From Balneola sp. (GTDB taxonomy: Bacteria > Bacteroidota > Rhodothermia > Balneolales > Balneolaceae), in assembly GCA_002696035.1 (NCBI GenBank), contig NZQV01000017.1:62001-126000 (forward strand): a DNA stretch of 64,000 nt. The letters are read 5' to 3'. Under the pieces are notes generated by a model. That model saw only the letters and a program-made list of their open reading frames with translations, was not told the DNA's origin and ran no database searches. Positions 25,539 through 34,194 of the stretch are shown here, piece by piece; within the stretch, counting starts at the first letter, position 1; every line of letters starts with the position of its first letter. The position numbers and the translations under genes are program-made.

Positions 25539-26306
25539 ATGAACCTACAACCATTCTGCTTTCCTGTAACGCTAAGAACTGTAGCAGTCGACAACGCCAA
25601 ATCACCTCTAATCGACATCGATGACCAAGAGTCCTTCTTACCTAATGGTTATAAGGCTATTGTACGAGAAGATACAAACGAAGTCATTTCCATCGTAAAA
25701 GACTCCTACAAGATCGTGAAGAATAACGATCTCATTGATCAGCTCTTACGATCCCTTGCCACTTCAGGGTATCAGTTCAGGATTGATCCGTCTCACAGTT
25801 TTGTCGAGAATAATCGGATGAGATTAATGATCACCTTTCCTGAACTTCTTTTCCGGGATGGCGAATCTGATATCGCCCTGTCTGCTTTCATACATAACAG
25901 CTACGATCAATCTGAAGGCGTCCGCTTCTATTTTGGCGCTATCCGAAAGATATGTTCCAATGGTATGGTGTTCGGGCAGATTCTGTCCAAATACTATTCC
26001 AAGCATACCTCCGGCTTCTCTTTTGAAGATCTTGGAGAAAAGTTGGCTGATGCCAGGGATTATTTTCCCGTGATCCAAGAGCGCATCAATCGCCTTGAGA
26101 CTTTGCGGGTGGATGAGCAACTCGTGGAAAACGTATCCAATAAAATCTCCAAACGCTTGGCTGAACAAGTCATCGAGCAGGAGGAAATTGGGCGAATTAC
26201 CCAATGGGAAATGCTCAATAGGCTAACCAATTATGTGAGCCATGATCTGGACCAACGGCACCGTGCCCGTTATCAGGACAACATCAGCAAAGTGTTTGCC
26301 CTGTAA
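25539..26306 (+). CDS. DUF932 phage/plasmid-like protein
   Basis: The 255-residue protein has the DUF932 pattern: VVKDSYKIVKNNDLI-like block near residue 60, RMRLMITFPE, and the conserved GVRFYFGAIRKICSNGMVFG. It is found on plasmids, phages and conjugative islands next to recombination genes; its role is unknown. It is at the head of a run with a small basic protein, a YqaJ exonuclease and a likely ssDNA-binding protein, consistent with element DNA metabolism. Confidence 0.85.
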   Translation: MNLQPFCFPVTLRTVAVDNAKSPLIDIDDQESFLPNGYKAIVREDTNEVISIVKDSYKIVKNNDLIDQLLRSLATSGYQFRIDPSHSFVENNRMRLMITFPELLFRDGESDIALSAFIHNSYDQSEGVRFYFGAIRKICSNGMVFGQILSKYYSKHTSGFSFEDLGEKLADARDYFPVIQERINRLETLRVDEQLVENVSNKISKRLAEQVIEQEEIGRITQWEMLNRLTNYVSHDLDQRHRARYQDNISKVFAL

Positions 26307-26375
26307 CGGAGATCGTATGTCGTTAGGAACATTAGTCGTCAAGATCATCATCATAATCTGCAAGGGAGGAAAACC

Positions 26376-26513
26376 ATGAGCGTCAAATCTGTTCTACTCA
26401 AAAGCCTCCTAGAGGGGTTCAAACATGGGCTTCGGCTCTGGCTCTGTAAAGACCGCCAGGAAGACCCTCCTCCTACACATCAAAACGAATCAAACCACAA
26501 GCCTGCCGGATAA
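26376..26513 (+). CDS. small hypothetical protein (45 residues)
   Basis: The ATG at 26376 is preceded by GGGAGGA six bases upstream, the best ribosome binding site in the area, and the frame gives 45 residues ending CLPAG-like Pro-Ala-Gly before TAA 26511. A 20-codon frame (26317-26379) overlaps its start by ATGA and could couple translation. The product has a basic first half (GFKHGLRLWLCKDR) and a polar tail. The stop lies inside the terminator stem. Function unknown. Confidence 0.55.
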   Translation: MSVKSVLLKSLLEGFKHGLRLWLCKDRQEDPPPTHQNESNHKPAG

Positions 26514-26531
26514 CCCGGTGGGCTTTTTTAT
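26500..26531 (+). terminator. Rho-independent terminator
   Basis: AAGCCTGCCGG and CCCGGTGGGCTT form an ~11-bp stem with a 3-4 base loop, followed by six T. It ends the DUF932/small-protein unit before the YqaJ gene. Confidence 0.85.
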
Positions 26532-26559
26532 TTCTACCAATCCTTAAACAAAATCACTT

Positions 26560-27489
26560 ATGAAACTATTAGATAACATTCCAAAAAAATCTTGGATTGA
26601 GGCTCGAGTAAATTATTTGGGCGGAAGTGAGATATCTGCCGCCCTTGGCAAGTCTCCCTACCAAACACCCTTTCAACTCTGGCTTCTGAAAACCGGCCGT
26701 AGAGAGCCTCAAGGTTCCACGCCTATCACAGAGATGGGTCATATACTGGAGCCTGTCTGCGCGGAAAAATTCACCGAAATGACCGGGCTGAAAGTCCGCA
26801 ATATCTCGGAGCCCTACGAACACGAAGAGTATACATTCTTACGTGGAAACATAGATAGGCAAATTGTAAGCTCGGAGAAGCATCCAGGGCCGGGAGTTTT
26901 GGAGATCAAAACAACCACGTCTCATAGAATGCGAAACGAGCCGAACGCCTATCCGCTGAGTTGGGAGTATCAGATTCAACATTATCTTATGCTTACATCT
27001 TATCAATATGCGTATTTGATCGTTATGGAAAGGGACACTGGCTACTTCCACGACCCGATCTACATCGAGCGCAATGAAGAACTGATCGCCATTAACACTC
27101 AAAAAGTAATAGAATGGTGGGAAGATCATGTGATTGCCGATGTGCCACCGGATGCCATGACAGACGAAGATCTGCTCATACTCTATCCGGATGCAAAAGA
27201 GGGAGAAACGGTCGAAGCGAATCCAAAGCTGTACGCATACTTTCAGCAGCTTCAGAAAGTAAGAGACCGCCTTGACGAGTACAAAACACACAAGGAATCC
27301 CTGGAGCACCTGCTCAAAGAAGAGTTAGGAAATGCGGAGCATATGACACTGGCTGGCCGGAGGCTCTTCAGCTGGAAGAACTCTACCCAACGCCGGTTCA
27401 ATACCACAGCCTTTCGGAAAGAGTACCCGCAGCTCTACAAGCAGTTTCTAAAGGAAACCACCACCCGACGTTTCACCATTAACACTTAA
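26560..27489 (+). CDS. YqaJ/lambda-type exonuclease
   Basis: The 309-residue protein has the YqaJ viral recombinase pattern: YLGGSEISAALGKSPY at residues about 16-31, GNIDRQIV for the active-site Asp, and VLEIKTTT for the Glu-x-Lys pair, all of the PD-(D/E)xK fold. Such enzymes degrade one strand from DNA ends and feed a single-strand annealing protein. It is followed 11 bases later by a gene I take as its ssDNA partner. It serves recombination or replication of the element. Confidence 0.9.
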   Translation: MKLLDNIPKKSWIEARVNYLGGSEISAALGKSPYQTPFQLWLLKTGRREPQGSTPITEMGHILEPVCAEKFTEMTGLKVRNISEPYEHEEYTFLRGNIDRQIVSSEKHPGPGVLEIKTTTSHRMRNEPNAYPLSWEYQIQHYLMLTSYQYAYLIVMERDTGYFHDPIYIERNEELIAINTQKVIEWWEDHVIADVPPDAMTDEDLLILYPDAKEGETVEANPKLYAYFQQLQKVRDRLDEYKTHKESLEHLLKEELGNAEHMTLAGRRLFSWKNSTQRRFNTTAFRKEYPQLYKQFLKETTTRRFTINT

Positions 27490-27500
27490 ACCCAATAATC

Positions 27501-28010
27501 ATGGCACTAATCATAAAAGAAGAAAAAATCGAATACCCCTTGGCTCCCGACGGCCTATTAGATGCCCTCCTCGTGGATGTGGTAGATCTAGGCGAGCTGG
27601 ACACTCCTTGGGGACCAAAACATAAATTGTCTTTGGTCTTTGAGTTGGAGGACACCGACTCCGAGGGAAAGCACTTCATCGTTACCAAGCGATATACGTG
27701 GTCGCTCAACGAGAAATCCAATTTACGCAAGGACCTCGAAAGATGGCGCGGTTCTAAGTTCAGCAAAGATGAGCTCGAAAGTGGCGTAGATATGGAAGCT
27801 TTCATTGGGCTGAATGCCACGCTGTTTATCAGCCATAATGAGTCCGAGCAGCATGAAAAAATATTCGCCAACATCGAAACCATTCTTCCTCGGAAGAAAA
27901 ACAACAAGGTGGTCTTCTACGACCTCAAGCCATCCGGCGATTATACCCGTGTAGTTGAAAGGGAAAATTATAAGAAACCTGAAGAGTATGCAGAGATGGT
28001 AAACAGCTAA
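27501..28010 (+). CDS. probable ssDNA-binding / phage replication accessory protein
   Basis: The 169-residue acidic protein has alternating beta-rich segments (HKLSLVFELED, HFIVTKRYTWSLNEKSNLRKDLERW) and LNATLFISHNE. This resembles the phage replication-accessory proteins that stand beside YqaJ or RecT genes and that have OB-like folds. No named family is certain. It shares a promoter with the upstream exonuclease. The ssDNA role is inferred from context. Confidence 0.65.
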   Translation: MALIIKEEKIEYPLAPDGLLDALLVDVVDLGELDTPWGPKHKLSLVFELEDTDSEGKHFIVTKRYTWSLNEKSNLRKDLERWRGSKFSKDELESGVDMEAFIGLNATLFISHNESEQHEKIFANIETILPRKKNNKVVFYDLKPSGDYTRVVERENYKKPEEYAEMVNS

Positions 28011-28037
28011 TGAATGGAGGGCCTTAGTGCCCTCTTT

Positions 28038-28262
28038 TTATTCCACTCCCTTGGTAAGCTCAGCTAATGAAGTTTCCAAGGCCTTCGCAATCTTGATCAG
28101 TGTATAGACGGTGGGCATAGTTTGCCCACGCTCAACCAAGTCTATCATATTGCGGTGAAGATCACTTTCCAATCCTAAATCAAACTGTGAGAGTCCAGCC
28201 TTTTCTCTGGCTCTTTTCACATTAATCCCAATAATAGACTGTATTTCTTCCTTGGACTTCAT
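28038..28262 (-). CDS. XRE-family HTH regulator
   Basis: The protein is a single Cro/C1-type helix-turn-helix domain (VKRAREKAGLSQFDLGLESDLHRNMIDLVERGQTMPTVYTLIKIAKAL). I choose ATG 28262 (MKSKEEIQ); ATG 28277 would add five residues. It is divergent from the secreted-protein operon and only 34 bases from a perfect 18-bp palindrome, so it is the likely repressor of that operon and of itself. Confidence 0.88.
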   Translation of the reverse strand: MKSKEEIQSIIGINVKRAREKAGLSQFDLGLESDLHRNMIDLVERGQTMPTVYTLIKIAKALETSLAELTKGVE

Positions 28263-28295
28263 GATCCAAGTATGCAAGAAATATCACCTTGACTA

Positions 28296-28313
28296 TGCAC
28301 AATATATTGTGCA
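28296..28313. promoter_or_regulatory. 18-bp perfect palindrome, probable operator of the XRE regulator
   Basis: TGCACAATA and TATTGTGCA form a perfect 18-bp inverted repeat between the divergent regulator and the secreted-protein genes. It lies in the 17-base spacer between TTGACT (28289-28294) and CAATAT (28312-28317), a plausible plus-strand promoter, so binding would block RNA polymerase. Confidence 0.7.
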
Positions 28314-28342
28314 ATATCTCACAACTTTCTAAAACTCATATT

Positions 28343-28831
28343 ATGAAATACTTACTAAACTTCACATTTAAACGATTACCCAAAACAGGATGTAAAATAC
28401 TTATTCTGTTTGCATTAACACTCTCACCTATCATTCATGGTTATGCGCAAGCTCCCATTGATGTAACCGATGAACACGCTAAACTTGGTAGAACTTTTGC
28501 TGATCTCGTGTGGAAAGCTTCGGAGACGGGTACTATTAGCTTACCTGTTACTGAAGATTTATCCAGTGGTGATGGAGAGACTATTAAAATCGAGTTCAAA
28601 AACCCAATTAGTAAAGGGGATTTCAAATCCGTTGTCAGCCAAGTAGTGAATGATCACGATGTGATAATTAATGCGAAGGGTGGCTGGGGTGAAGATAATG
28701 AGAATGTGTTTACGTTCTTCTGGCTTAATTCTGATGCAGATGAAGGAAGTCTAAGGGCAAATACCATGGTGCTATATAATGTAATTTCCGGCACTGCCGT
28801 CTTTATTACAACTAGCGAGCAACCAGAGTAG
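28343..28831 (+). CDS. exported protein, first of a tandem pair
   Basis: The 162-residue protein has a signal peptide: basic start, hydrophobic ILILFALTLS core, cleavage after about residue 35 (GYAQA). The mature part starts with PIDVTDEHAKLGRTFADLVW. It is clearly paralogous to the next gene (PIDVTDQHAKIGRTFVDEVW). No known family. The ATG at 28343 is chosen because the upstream in-frame TTG codons would break the signal peptide. Export points to a surface or periplasmic role. Confidence 0.75.
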   Translation: MKYLLNFTFKRLPKTGCKILILFALTLSPIIHGYAQAPIDVTDEHAKLGRTFADLVWKASETGTISLPVTEDLSSGDGETIKIEFKNPISKGDFKSVVSQVVNDHDVIINAKGGWGEDNENVFTFFWLNSDADEGSLRANTMVLYNVISGTAVFITTSEQPE

Positions 28832-28839
28832 GACTCATC

Positions 28840-29328
28840 ATGAAAATCTTATTAAACTTCACGATTGAGAGTCTGCGAACAACAGGAAGTAAGATACTTA
28901 TCCTGGTTGCTATAATACTATCACCTACCATTCATATCTCTGCTCAAACCCCCATTGATGTTACAGACCAGCACGCTAAGATTGGTAGAACTTTCGTAGA
29001 CGAAGTTTGGACTACTACAAAAACTGGAACGGTCACGTTACCTAAAAAAATGGATCTGCCTATTGGAGCAAAAGGGGAGCAAATCAGGATCAAATACAGT
29101 GATCCAATCAGTAAGTGGACTTTTAGATCTGCTGTGAATAAGGTAGTAGACACTTACTCAGATATTACAAACGCCGCAGGGGGATGGTCTGATGAAGATG
29201 AAAACATCATCACCTTACTCACACTCAATGCAGGTAACTATCAGAATAGACAGAGGGCGGGATGTCTTGTGCTATATAACGAGAATACCGGAACCGCCGT
29301 CTTCTTTATAACAAGCACTCAACTATGA
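28840..29328 (+). CDS. exported protein, second of a tandem pair
   Basis: The 162-residue paralogue of the previous gene keeps the signal peptide (ILILVAIILSPTIHISAQ), the PIDVTDxHAKxGRTF block and the end (LVLYNENTGTAVFFITS). About a third to a half of positions are identical by eye. The genes are eight bases apart. Its TGA stop overlaps the next ATG (ATGA at 29325), so the third gene is translationally coupled. Confidence 0.75.
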   Translation: MKILLNFTIESLRTTGSKILILVAIILSPTIHISAQTPIDVTDQHAKIGRTFVDEVWTTTKTGTVTLPKKMDLPIGAKGEQIRIKYSDPISKWTFRSAVNKVVDTYSDITNAAGGWSDEDENIITLLTLNAGNYQNRQRAGCLVLYNENTGTAVFFITSTQL

Positions 29329-29594
29329 AAAAGCACATCTATAAAATTGCATTTACTGTAATCTGGATGCTCCTCGGCCTTTGGCTGACCATACCCGTGG
29401 ATGATGGACGAGAAATCGGTGACATGTGGATGGATGGCGGAGACTTACTTGTGAAAACAGGCCATACTAACTGGTATGCCAATATGGATCTGTTTGCCCT
29501 ATTCATGATACCTGTCATAGGCATGTGGATATGGGTACTCTTCAAAGATGAAACCAAAGACAAACCAGTAAAACGCCGTAGCCGGATGTTTTAA
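29325..29594 (+). CDS. small two-segment membrane protein
   Basis: The 89-residue protein has two predicted membrane helices (IAFTVIWMLLGLWLTIPV and LFALFMIPVIGMWIWVLF) and a basic tail (KDKPVKRRSRMF), suggesting both ends are cytosolic. It is coupled to the two exported-protein genes and shares their operator. The three could form an envelope complex. No known family. Confidence 0.7.
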   Translation: MKKHIYKIAFTVIWMLLGLWLTIPVDDGREIGDMWMDGGDLLVKTGHTNWYANMDLFALFMIPVIGMWIWVLFKDETKDKPVKRRSRMF

Positions 29595-29619
29595 AGAGAA
29601 GCTTCGGCTTCTCTTTTTA
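29594..29619 (+). terminator. Rho-independent terminator of the exported-protein operon
   Basis: AGAGAAGC and GCTTCTCT pair around a TTCG tetraloop and are followed by TTTTT. This is a compact, strong terminator directly after the TAA. Confidence 0.85.
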
Positions 29620-29700
29620 CACTAAATATTAAATCACTTCTCTTTGATGTGAATCATAAATTAAACCTTTTGTTACTTCCACTAAAAATTATGGCTAACA

Positions 29701-30282
29701 TTATCTTATCCCACCTTTATACAGCGAAATAGTGTTTTCAATTGGATATCCTAACAATAGACCAGTAAGCCACAATTGAATTTTACCGCCATCTTGGGCA
29801 TCCCAATCATCAAAATAATATGATATAGATCTTTCTCCCACGTCAGATATGTCTATATCAAAACCATTGTCATGGTAATCATTTTTAAGAGTTTCCAAAT
29901 CGAAATGGTCTTTTATTTTACCTTTTGGTGCAACTGCTAAGTAATATGCTCCTGTTTTTTCAATTTCAAATATTCCTAAATCATACTTTTGGGTATCAAT
30001 TTTTTCATGATACTTTTGCAAATCCTTCTTTTTCCATTCTGTGACAATTCCTAAAGGTTTTTTACCCTCCAGGACCCTTTTTAAGAGAGCCTCATTTGAT
30101 AAATCTATATCATTTAAGCCCCAGCCTCCACAGAAGTGTTGGTTCATATCATTGACCATCTTGTTTTTAAAGCTCAAACTATGTGGCTGATAAAAATACC
30201 TAACCAACAAATATCCATTATTGTATATTTTTTTGGTTTGTGTTTTTTTCCCTTTAACAATGTAAATACCGTGTTTTTTCAT
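29701..30282 (-). CDS. hypothetical protein
   Basis: The 193-residue protein has a basic start (MKKHGIYIVKGKKTQTKKIY) and an acidic second half (FDIDISDVGERSISYYFDDWD). The end (WLTGLLLGYPIENTISLYKG) may form an amphipathic strand-turn. No signal peptide. No family recognised. It stands alone on the minus strand. The 297-base gap to the next gene (30283-30579) holds only a T-rich stretch and a small hairpin (30498-30520). Confidence 0.65.
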   Translation of the reverse strand: MKKHGIYIVKGKKTQTKKIYNNGYLLVRYFYQPHSLSFKNKMVNDMNQHFCGGWGLNDIDLSNEALLKRVLEGKKPLGIVTEWKKKDLQKYHEKIDTQKYDLGIFEIEKTGAYYLAVAPKGKIKDHFDLETLKNDYHDNGFDIDISDVGERSISYYFDDWDAQDGGKIQLWLTGLLLGYPIENTISLYKGGIR

Positions 30283-30579
30283 TTGTATATTTTTTTGGTG
30301 TTGTTTTGTTTCTTTTTAAAAATAGAGGCACAAACTGAAGCAATACCTCTGATCACTCTAAGAACTTAATTATTATATAAGTCCAATATAAATTAATACT
30401 TAAGTTCCTTATGGAGCTCCCTGAAATTGTAAGAAAGGCAGTGAGTTAAAAACTTAAAATCGAATTTTCGCTAGGACCTGGAGCGCTGCGCGTCTCGAAG
30501 AGAAGCCTAGGTTTCTTTTTGCATTAAATGTTATATCACTTAGGTATATTCACATCAAAGAAATCTAACAACGTAAAAC

Positions 30580-30972
30580 ATGGATACCCTTCGAGAACAG
30601 CTAATGACATCATTAAGAGTCTTTCTCTTTTTGGACACTTACGCGCCTCGGGATCTGAATATGAACCAACCCATTACTGAAATTAAAATGACTGAGGAAG
30701 AGTACCTCGATGAGACATTGGTAGGCATTGCTATAAACCGGTGGCAAATTCACCATGCCTATCACATTCAGCAGCCAAATATTACACGCTTTAGCATTGC
30801 TGAATTAGCCGATCTTGCTCTTGCTTCTGAAAGGTTAGTTGGAAAAGACTACCAGTGCTTTGTAAATGATAAAATGGATGAGATCTCCGTCACGCTAAGG
30901 GAATATTTACAAGATTCTTTTCGTGAACAAGGCGTGATTGAAGAGGCCGAATACTTGATGAATTTGAATTAG
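30580..30972 (+). CDS. hypothetical protein
   Basis: The 130-residue protein is mostly helical and acidic, with an aromatic/His patch in the middle (NRWQIHHAYHIQQP). No motif is recognised. It lies before the TPR-metallopeptidase gene with a 163-base gap, so they may or may not be linked. Confidence 0.65.
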   Translation: MDTLREQLMTSLRVFLFLDTYAPRDLNMNQPITEIKMTEEEYLDETLVGIAINRWQIHHAYHIQQPNITRFSIAELADLALASERLVGKDYQCFVNDKMDEISVTLREYLQDSFREQGVIEEAEYLMNLN

Positions 30973-31135
30973 AGAGTCCAATCCAACCTAATATTTTAAA
31001 GTGCTTTGGCTCCATATTATTGTGCTAATATACACGCTTTGCATAGAAGCTAAAATGCCATAAAATTCCTTCCCAATAACCATTATCTTACTTAGGTTAT
31101 TAACGAGCTGTTAATCCTGAATCTATATTTACTGA

Positions 31136-33091
31136 ATGGTTATCACCCATATTGTTGACGACTTTTTATTTGAACTCTTTCCTGAAGCGGAACATGATAC
31201 CGAAAAGCTGACCTCTATTCTAAAGCGGTATTATACCCTGGGGCCTTTTGAGCCGGAGGTGGAACTCAAAGATTCAAGCATCGAAGTTTCCATAGATGTA
31301 GATCGCATTAATACCGATAAGAGCAAGTTTGATAAGCTGGTTAAATACGCCGAATCCGGAAAGCTGGATAAGGCCATTGAACTGGCGAATGATCTTATTG
31401 AAACCGCTCCAAACATCAGTGAATACCATCGGGTGCGTGGACAAGCCTACTCCGAGAAGGGAGATCAGGAAGAAGCTATCAACTCACTGATTGATGCCCT
31501 GAAGTGGAATCCCAAGAACGAGTGGGCACTGCTAATGATTGGTAACATATATGCCCGGTTCAAAAAGGACATGGAAACAGCTCTAAAGTATTTTGACAAA
31601 GTGTTAGAAGTGAAACCGGATGATTACCATGCCTTAAACAACATTGGAGTTCAGCTTTTTGAAGCTGGCCGTAAAGAGGAGGCGTTGGAATACTTGAATA
31701 AAGCTTTGGAGGCTAATCCTAAGTATCCAAACACCTTGTTTGCCTTTGCCATGATTGCCTACCGGGAAAATGATTATTCCAAAGCGTTTGAATTCAGCGC
31801 CAAATCTCTTCGCAATCAGGATAAGAAAAATGAATTATACGATAATGCCGTTAAAATGGCGCTTTCCAGTGCAAAAGAATTGACCGGAGAGATTGATGGA
31901 CTTAGTATAGCGGAAGAGTACATGCAATCACTATCCGACCGATTCAGCGTGGATATTAAGATGGAAGCAGATCCTGAAATACCTACGGCTGCGACTATGC
32001 AATATGCGGAGGTATATCAGCGAAACCATCACTTGATTAAATATAAGCCTAATCATCCGGCTGTGGCTCATTTGGTGGTACATGAGTTAATGCATCTGGA
32101 GCTTCGGGAAGAAGCGAGAGCTGAAAATGCCAACAAACTGTTAACTACAACCGATTCTACTAAAGCTTCTTTCCGGCTGACATTCAAGAAAGATGCCGAG
32201 CGCCTAAAAAAGAAAGGTGTACCTGAATCCAATGTCCGGGGTTTTATGGATTCTATGGCTGACGGTCTTAACCGACAAGTGTTCAATACACCTATTGATG
32301 TGTTTATTGAAGACCGCATCTATAACCGTTTTGAAGAACTGCGACCTTTTCAGTTGCTATCCCTTCATGCCAACACAATGGAAGGAGCCGATGCCAACAC
32401 CCGACCAGATATCATTAAGAATGCTCCCAACAAAGTTATTTCAGCCTCTACAACCTACGGATTGGTTCATGCTCTACAGCTAAAGGATTTGTTTGGTGTT
32501 GATCTCATAAGCGAATTCAAACCTAAACGACGTGAAGTTGAAACGGCAACCAAGTTCTATGAAGAATACCTGGAGCATAAGGATAATAAAGAAGCCGGTA
32601 TCGAATACGACCTGATTCAGTTTTGGGCGGAAGACTTGAACCTTGACCGGTATTTCAATCTCATTGATGAGAGGAACCAAAATAATTCAGCCGACTCAGT
32701 ACTGGACAAAATAGAAAGTGATCCTTACGGATTGGATGAAGATGATCCTTCCAAAGACCGGAAGATGAAAACTTTCATGGAGAAACACGGTGGGGATGAT
32801 TTAAACATGGCCGTGGCTATGTATATGGTTGGTGCTCTCCAGTATTTTGAGGGAATGGACAAGGCCAAGATCAAGGAAATTGCTTTTGACATTGCCAAAG
32901 TGGGTACTGCTGGTATTGATCCTAAAAAGGATGGGTATCGAATTCCGAGTATCCCAGATAGTAATTTTTCAGGCTATCAGACCTTAGCTTATTTTTATGT
33001 GAGCTGGGCCTTTGCCGTTCCGGAAATGGTTTCGAGTCTTGGGTTGTCTTTTGATAAGGAGTTTGAGCTGGCTAAGGAATATTTGAATTGA
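31136..33091 (+). CDS. TPR-repeat protein with an HExxH metallopeptidase-like motif
   Basis: The 651-residue protein has about four to five tetratricopeptide repeats at residues ~60-240 (LDKAIELANDLIETAPNISE, ALKYFDKVLEVKPDDYHALN). These are followed by a domain with HELMHLE (near residue 320), an HExxH zinc-site motif, and a helical C-terminus (FSGYQTLAYFYVSWAFAVPEM). No signal peptide, so it is cytosolic. A proteolytic role, with the repeats binding a target, is an inference. It ends in TGA, another island gene that uses TGA as stop. Confidence 0.75.
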   Translation: MVITHIVDDFLFELFPEAEHDTEKLTSILKRYYTLGPFEPEVELKDSSIEVSIDVDRINTDKSKFDKLVKYAESGKLDKAIELANDLIETAPNISEYHRVRGQAYSEKGDQEEAINSLIDALKWNPKNEWALLMIGNIYARFKKDMETALKYFDKVLEVKPDDYHALNNIGVQLFEAGRKEEALEYLNKALEANPKYPNTLFAFAMIAYRENDYSKAFEFSAKSLRNQDKKNELYDNAVKMALSSAKELTGEIDGLSIAEEYMQSLSDRFSVDIKMEADPEIPTAATMQYAEVYQRNHHLIKYKPNHPAVAHLVVHELMHLELREEARAENANKLLTTTDSTKASFRLTFKKDAERLKKKGVPESNVRGFMDSMADGLNRQVFNTPIDVFIEDRIYNRFEELRPFQLLSLHANTMEGADANTRPDIIKNAPNKVISASTTYGLVHALQLKDLFGVDLISEFKPKRREVETATKFYEEYLEHKDNKEAGIEYDLIQFWAEDLNLDRYFNLIDERNQNNSADSVLDKIESDPYGLDEDDPSKDRKMKTFMEKHGGDDLNMAVAMYMVGALQYFEGMDKAKIKEIAFDIAKVGTAGIDPKKDGYRIPSIPDSNFSGYQTLAYFYVSWAFAVPEMVSSLGLSFDKEFELAKEYLN

Positions 33092-33115
33092 TCATTTCCT
33101 AAATCAAACTGAAAA

Positions 33116-34192
33116 CTATTCAGGCTCCAATTTTGGTTTAGTTTCCAATTTTATTGAAATAACTTCGTACACATTTAGACCTGTGATCTCTAATTTACTA
33201 TCATCAAACACAGCAAGGTTTATTCCTCCATCATGCAGAGAACTTCCATACTCTATAGCATCATAGCCAAGTGATTTTACATACTCACAAAGATACTGCG
33301 TAGGTAAATAGTCAAGCATTTCATCATCATGGCGTCTCAACGGTTTTGATAGTTCTTGCTCTAACCTTTTTAGATATTTTCTATACTTGAGATAATTCTC
33401 TAATCCGTCTTCAGCCATAAATGGGCTAAGGTCTTCAATCTTTCGGAGACGCAAAACCTTCATAGTCTCATCAACCAATCGAAATTCAGCAATTGTAATA
33501 AAGTCTGAATGAGTTGCCCTTGATTCGTATAGAACGGTTTCTTTTTCCGTTGAAATGTACAGATAGGGTATTCCTACGGGGTTCGCTCTTCCTGACTTAC
33601 TTACCCCGATGGGAGGCTTACCCATTTTCTCCTTTTTGTATCCTTCTTCAGTAGATATTCTGCCACGGTAAAACAACTTACCCTTCTTATATACTTTAGT
33701 ATGAACCGGGAAAAGATCGTCTTTAAGTAATTCGAGGCTAATGCTTTCTCCAATGAAAAACCTGTTGTTAGTCTTAATCTCATTGGCAAATGCTTCCCAT
33801 TCTTTTTCTAAGGTTTCAGCTTCTTCAAGCTTGTGCAAAATAACTCTTAGTTCGTGTGGCTCAGTAAATAGCCTATCTTTTCCCTTAAATGAGCTCGATA
33901 GGATTTCTTTAAGCAATGACTGATGTACGTCAGTACCAATATCGCCATTGAAAATAGACCAATCATCTTGAATTTTTTTGTGAATTAGATCAGGAGATAT
34001 GCCTTCGTCAATCTCACCTTTAACTGGTTCATATATATCAACGAGAGAGATGAATTTTTCCTCGAACTCTCTTGGATTTATGAGCGAAGTATTTGTCGTT
34101 GAGCAATAGTCACAATCACCAGTTTTAACTGAATTGGAAGTAATAAAACCGATTAACTCTAAGTCGTCAAAGCAGTTTGAGCAACAATTCAT
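33116..34192 (-). CDS. RES-domain protein with an N-terminal zinc-binding region
   Basis: The 358-residue protein begins with a Cys cluster (CCSNC ... CDYC), then an acidic linker, then a RES domain: LFYRGRIS, GRANPVGIPYLYIS and CEYVKSLGYDAIEYGSS. RES domains resemble ADP-ribosyltransferase folds; known toxins degrade NAD+. It is the last gene of a tight operon (sce7726, sce7725, RES; one or two bases between genes), so it could be the effector of a three-gene defence system. Confidence 0.85.
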   Translation of the reverse strand: MNCCSNCFDDLELIGFITSNSVKTGDCDYCSTTNTSLINPREFEEKFISLVDIYEPVKGEIDEGISPDLIHKKIQDDWSIFNGDIGTDVHQSLLKEILSSSFKGKDRLFTEPHELRVILHKLEEAETLEKEWEAFANEIKTNNRFFIGESISLELLKDDLFPVHTKVYKKGKLFYRGRISTEEGYKKEKMGKPPIGVSKSGRANPVGIPYLYISTEKETVLYESRATHSDFITIAEFRLVDETMKVLRLRKIEDLSPFMAEDGLENYLKYRKYLKRLEQELSKPLRRHDDEMLDYLPTQYLCEYVKSLGYDAIEYGSSLHDGGINLAVFDDSKLEITGLNVYEVISIKLETKPKLEPE

Positions 34193-34194
34193 TT

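Noticed and set aside
26317-26379. 20-codon hydrophobic frame as a separate gene
   Set aside because: It is too short to support; it may only couple translation to the gene at 26376.
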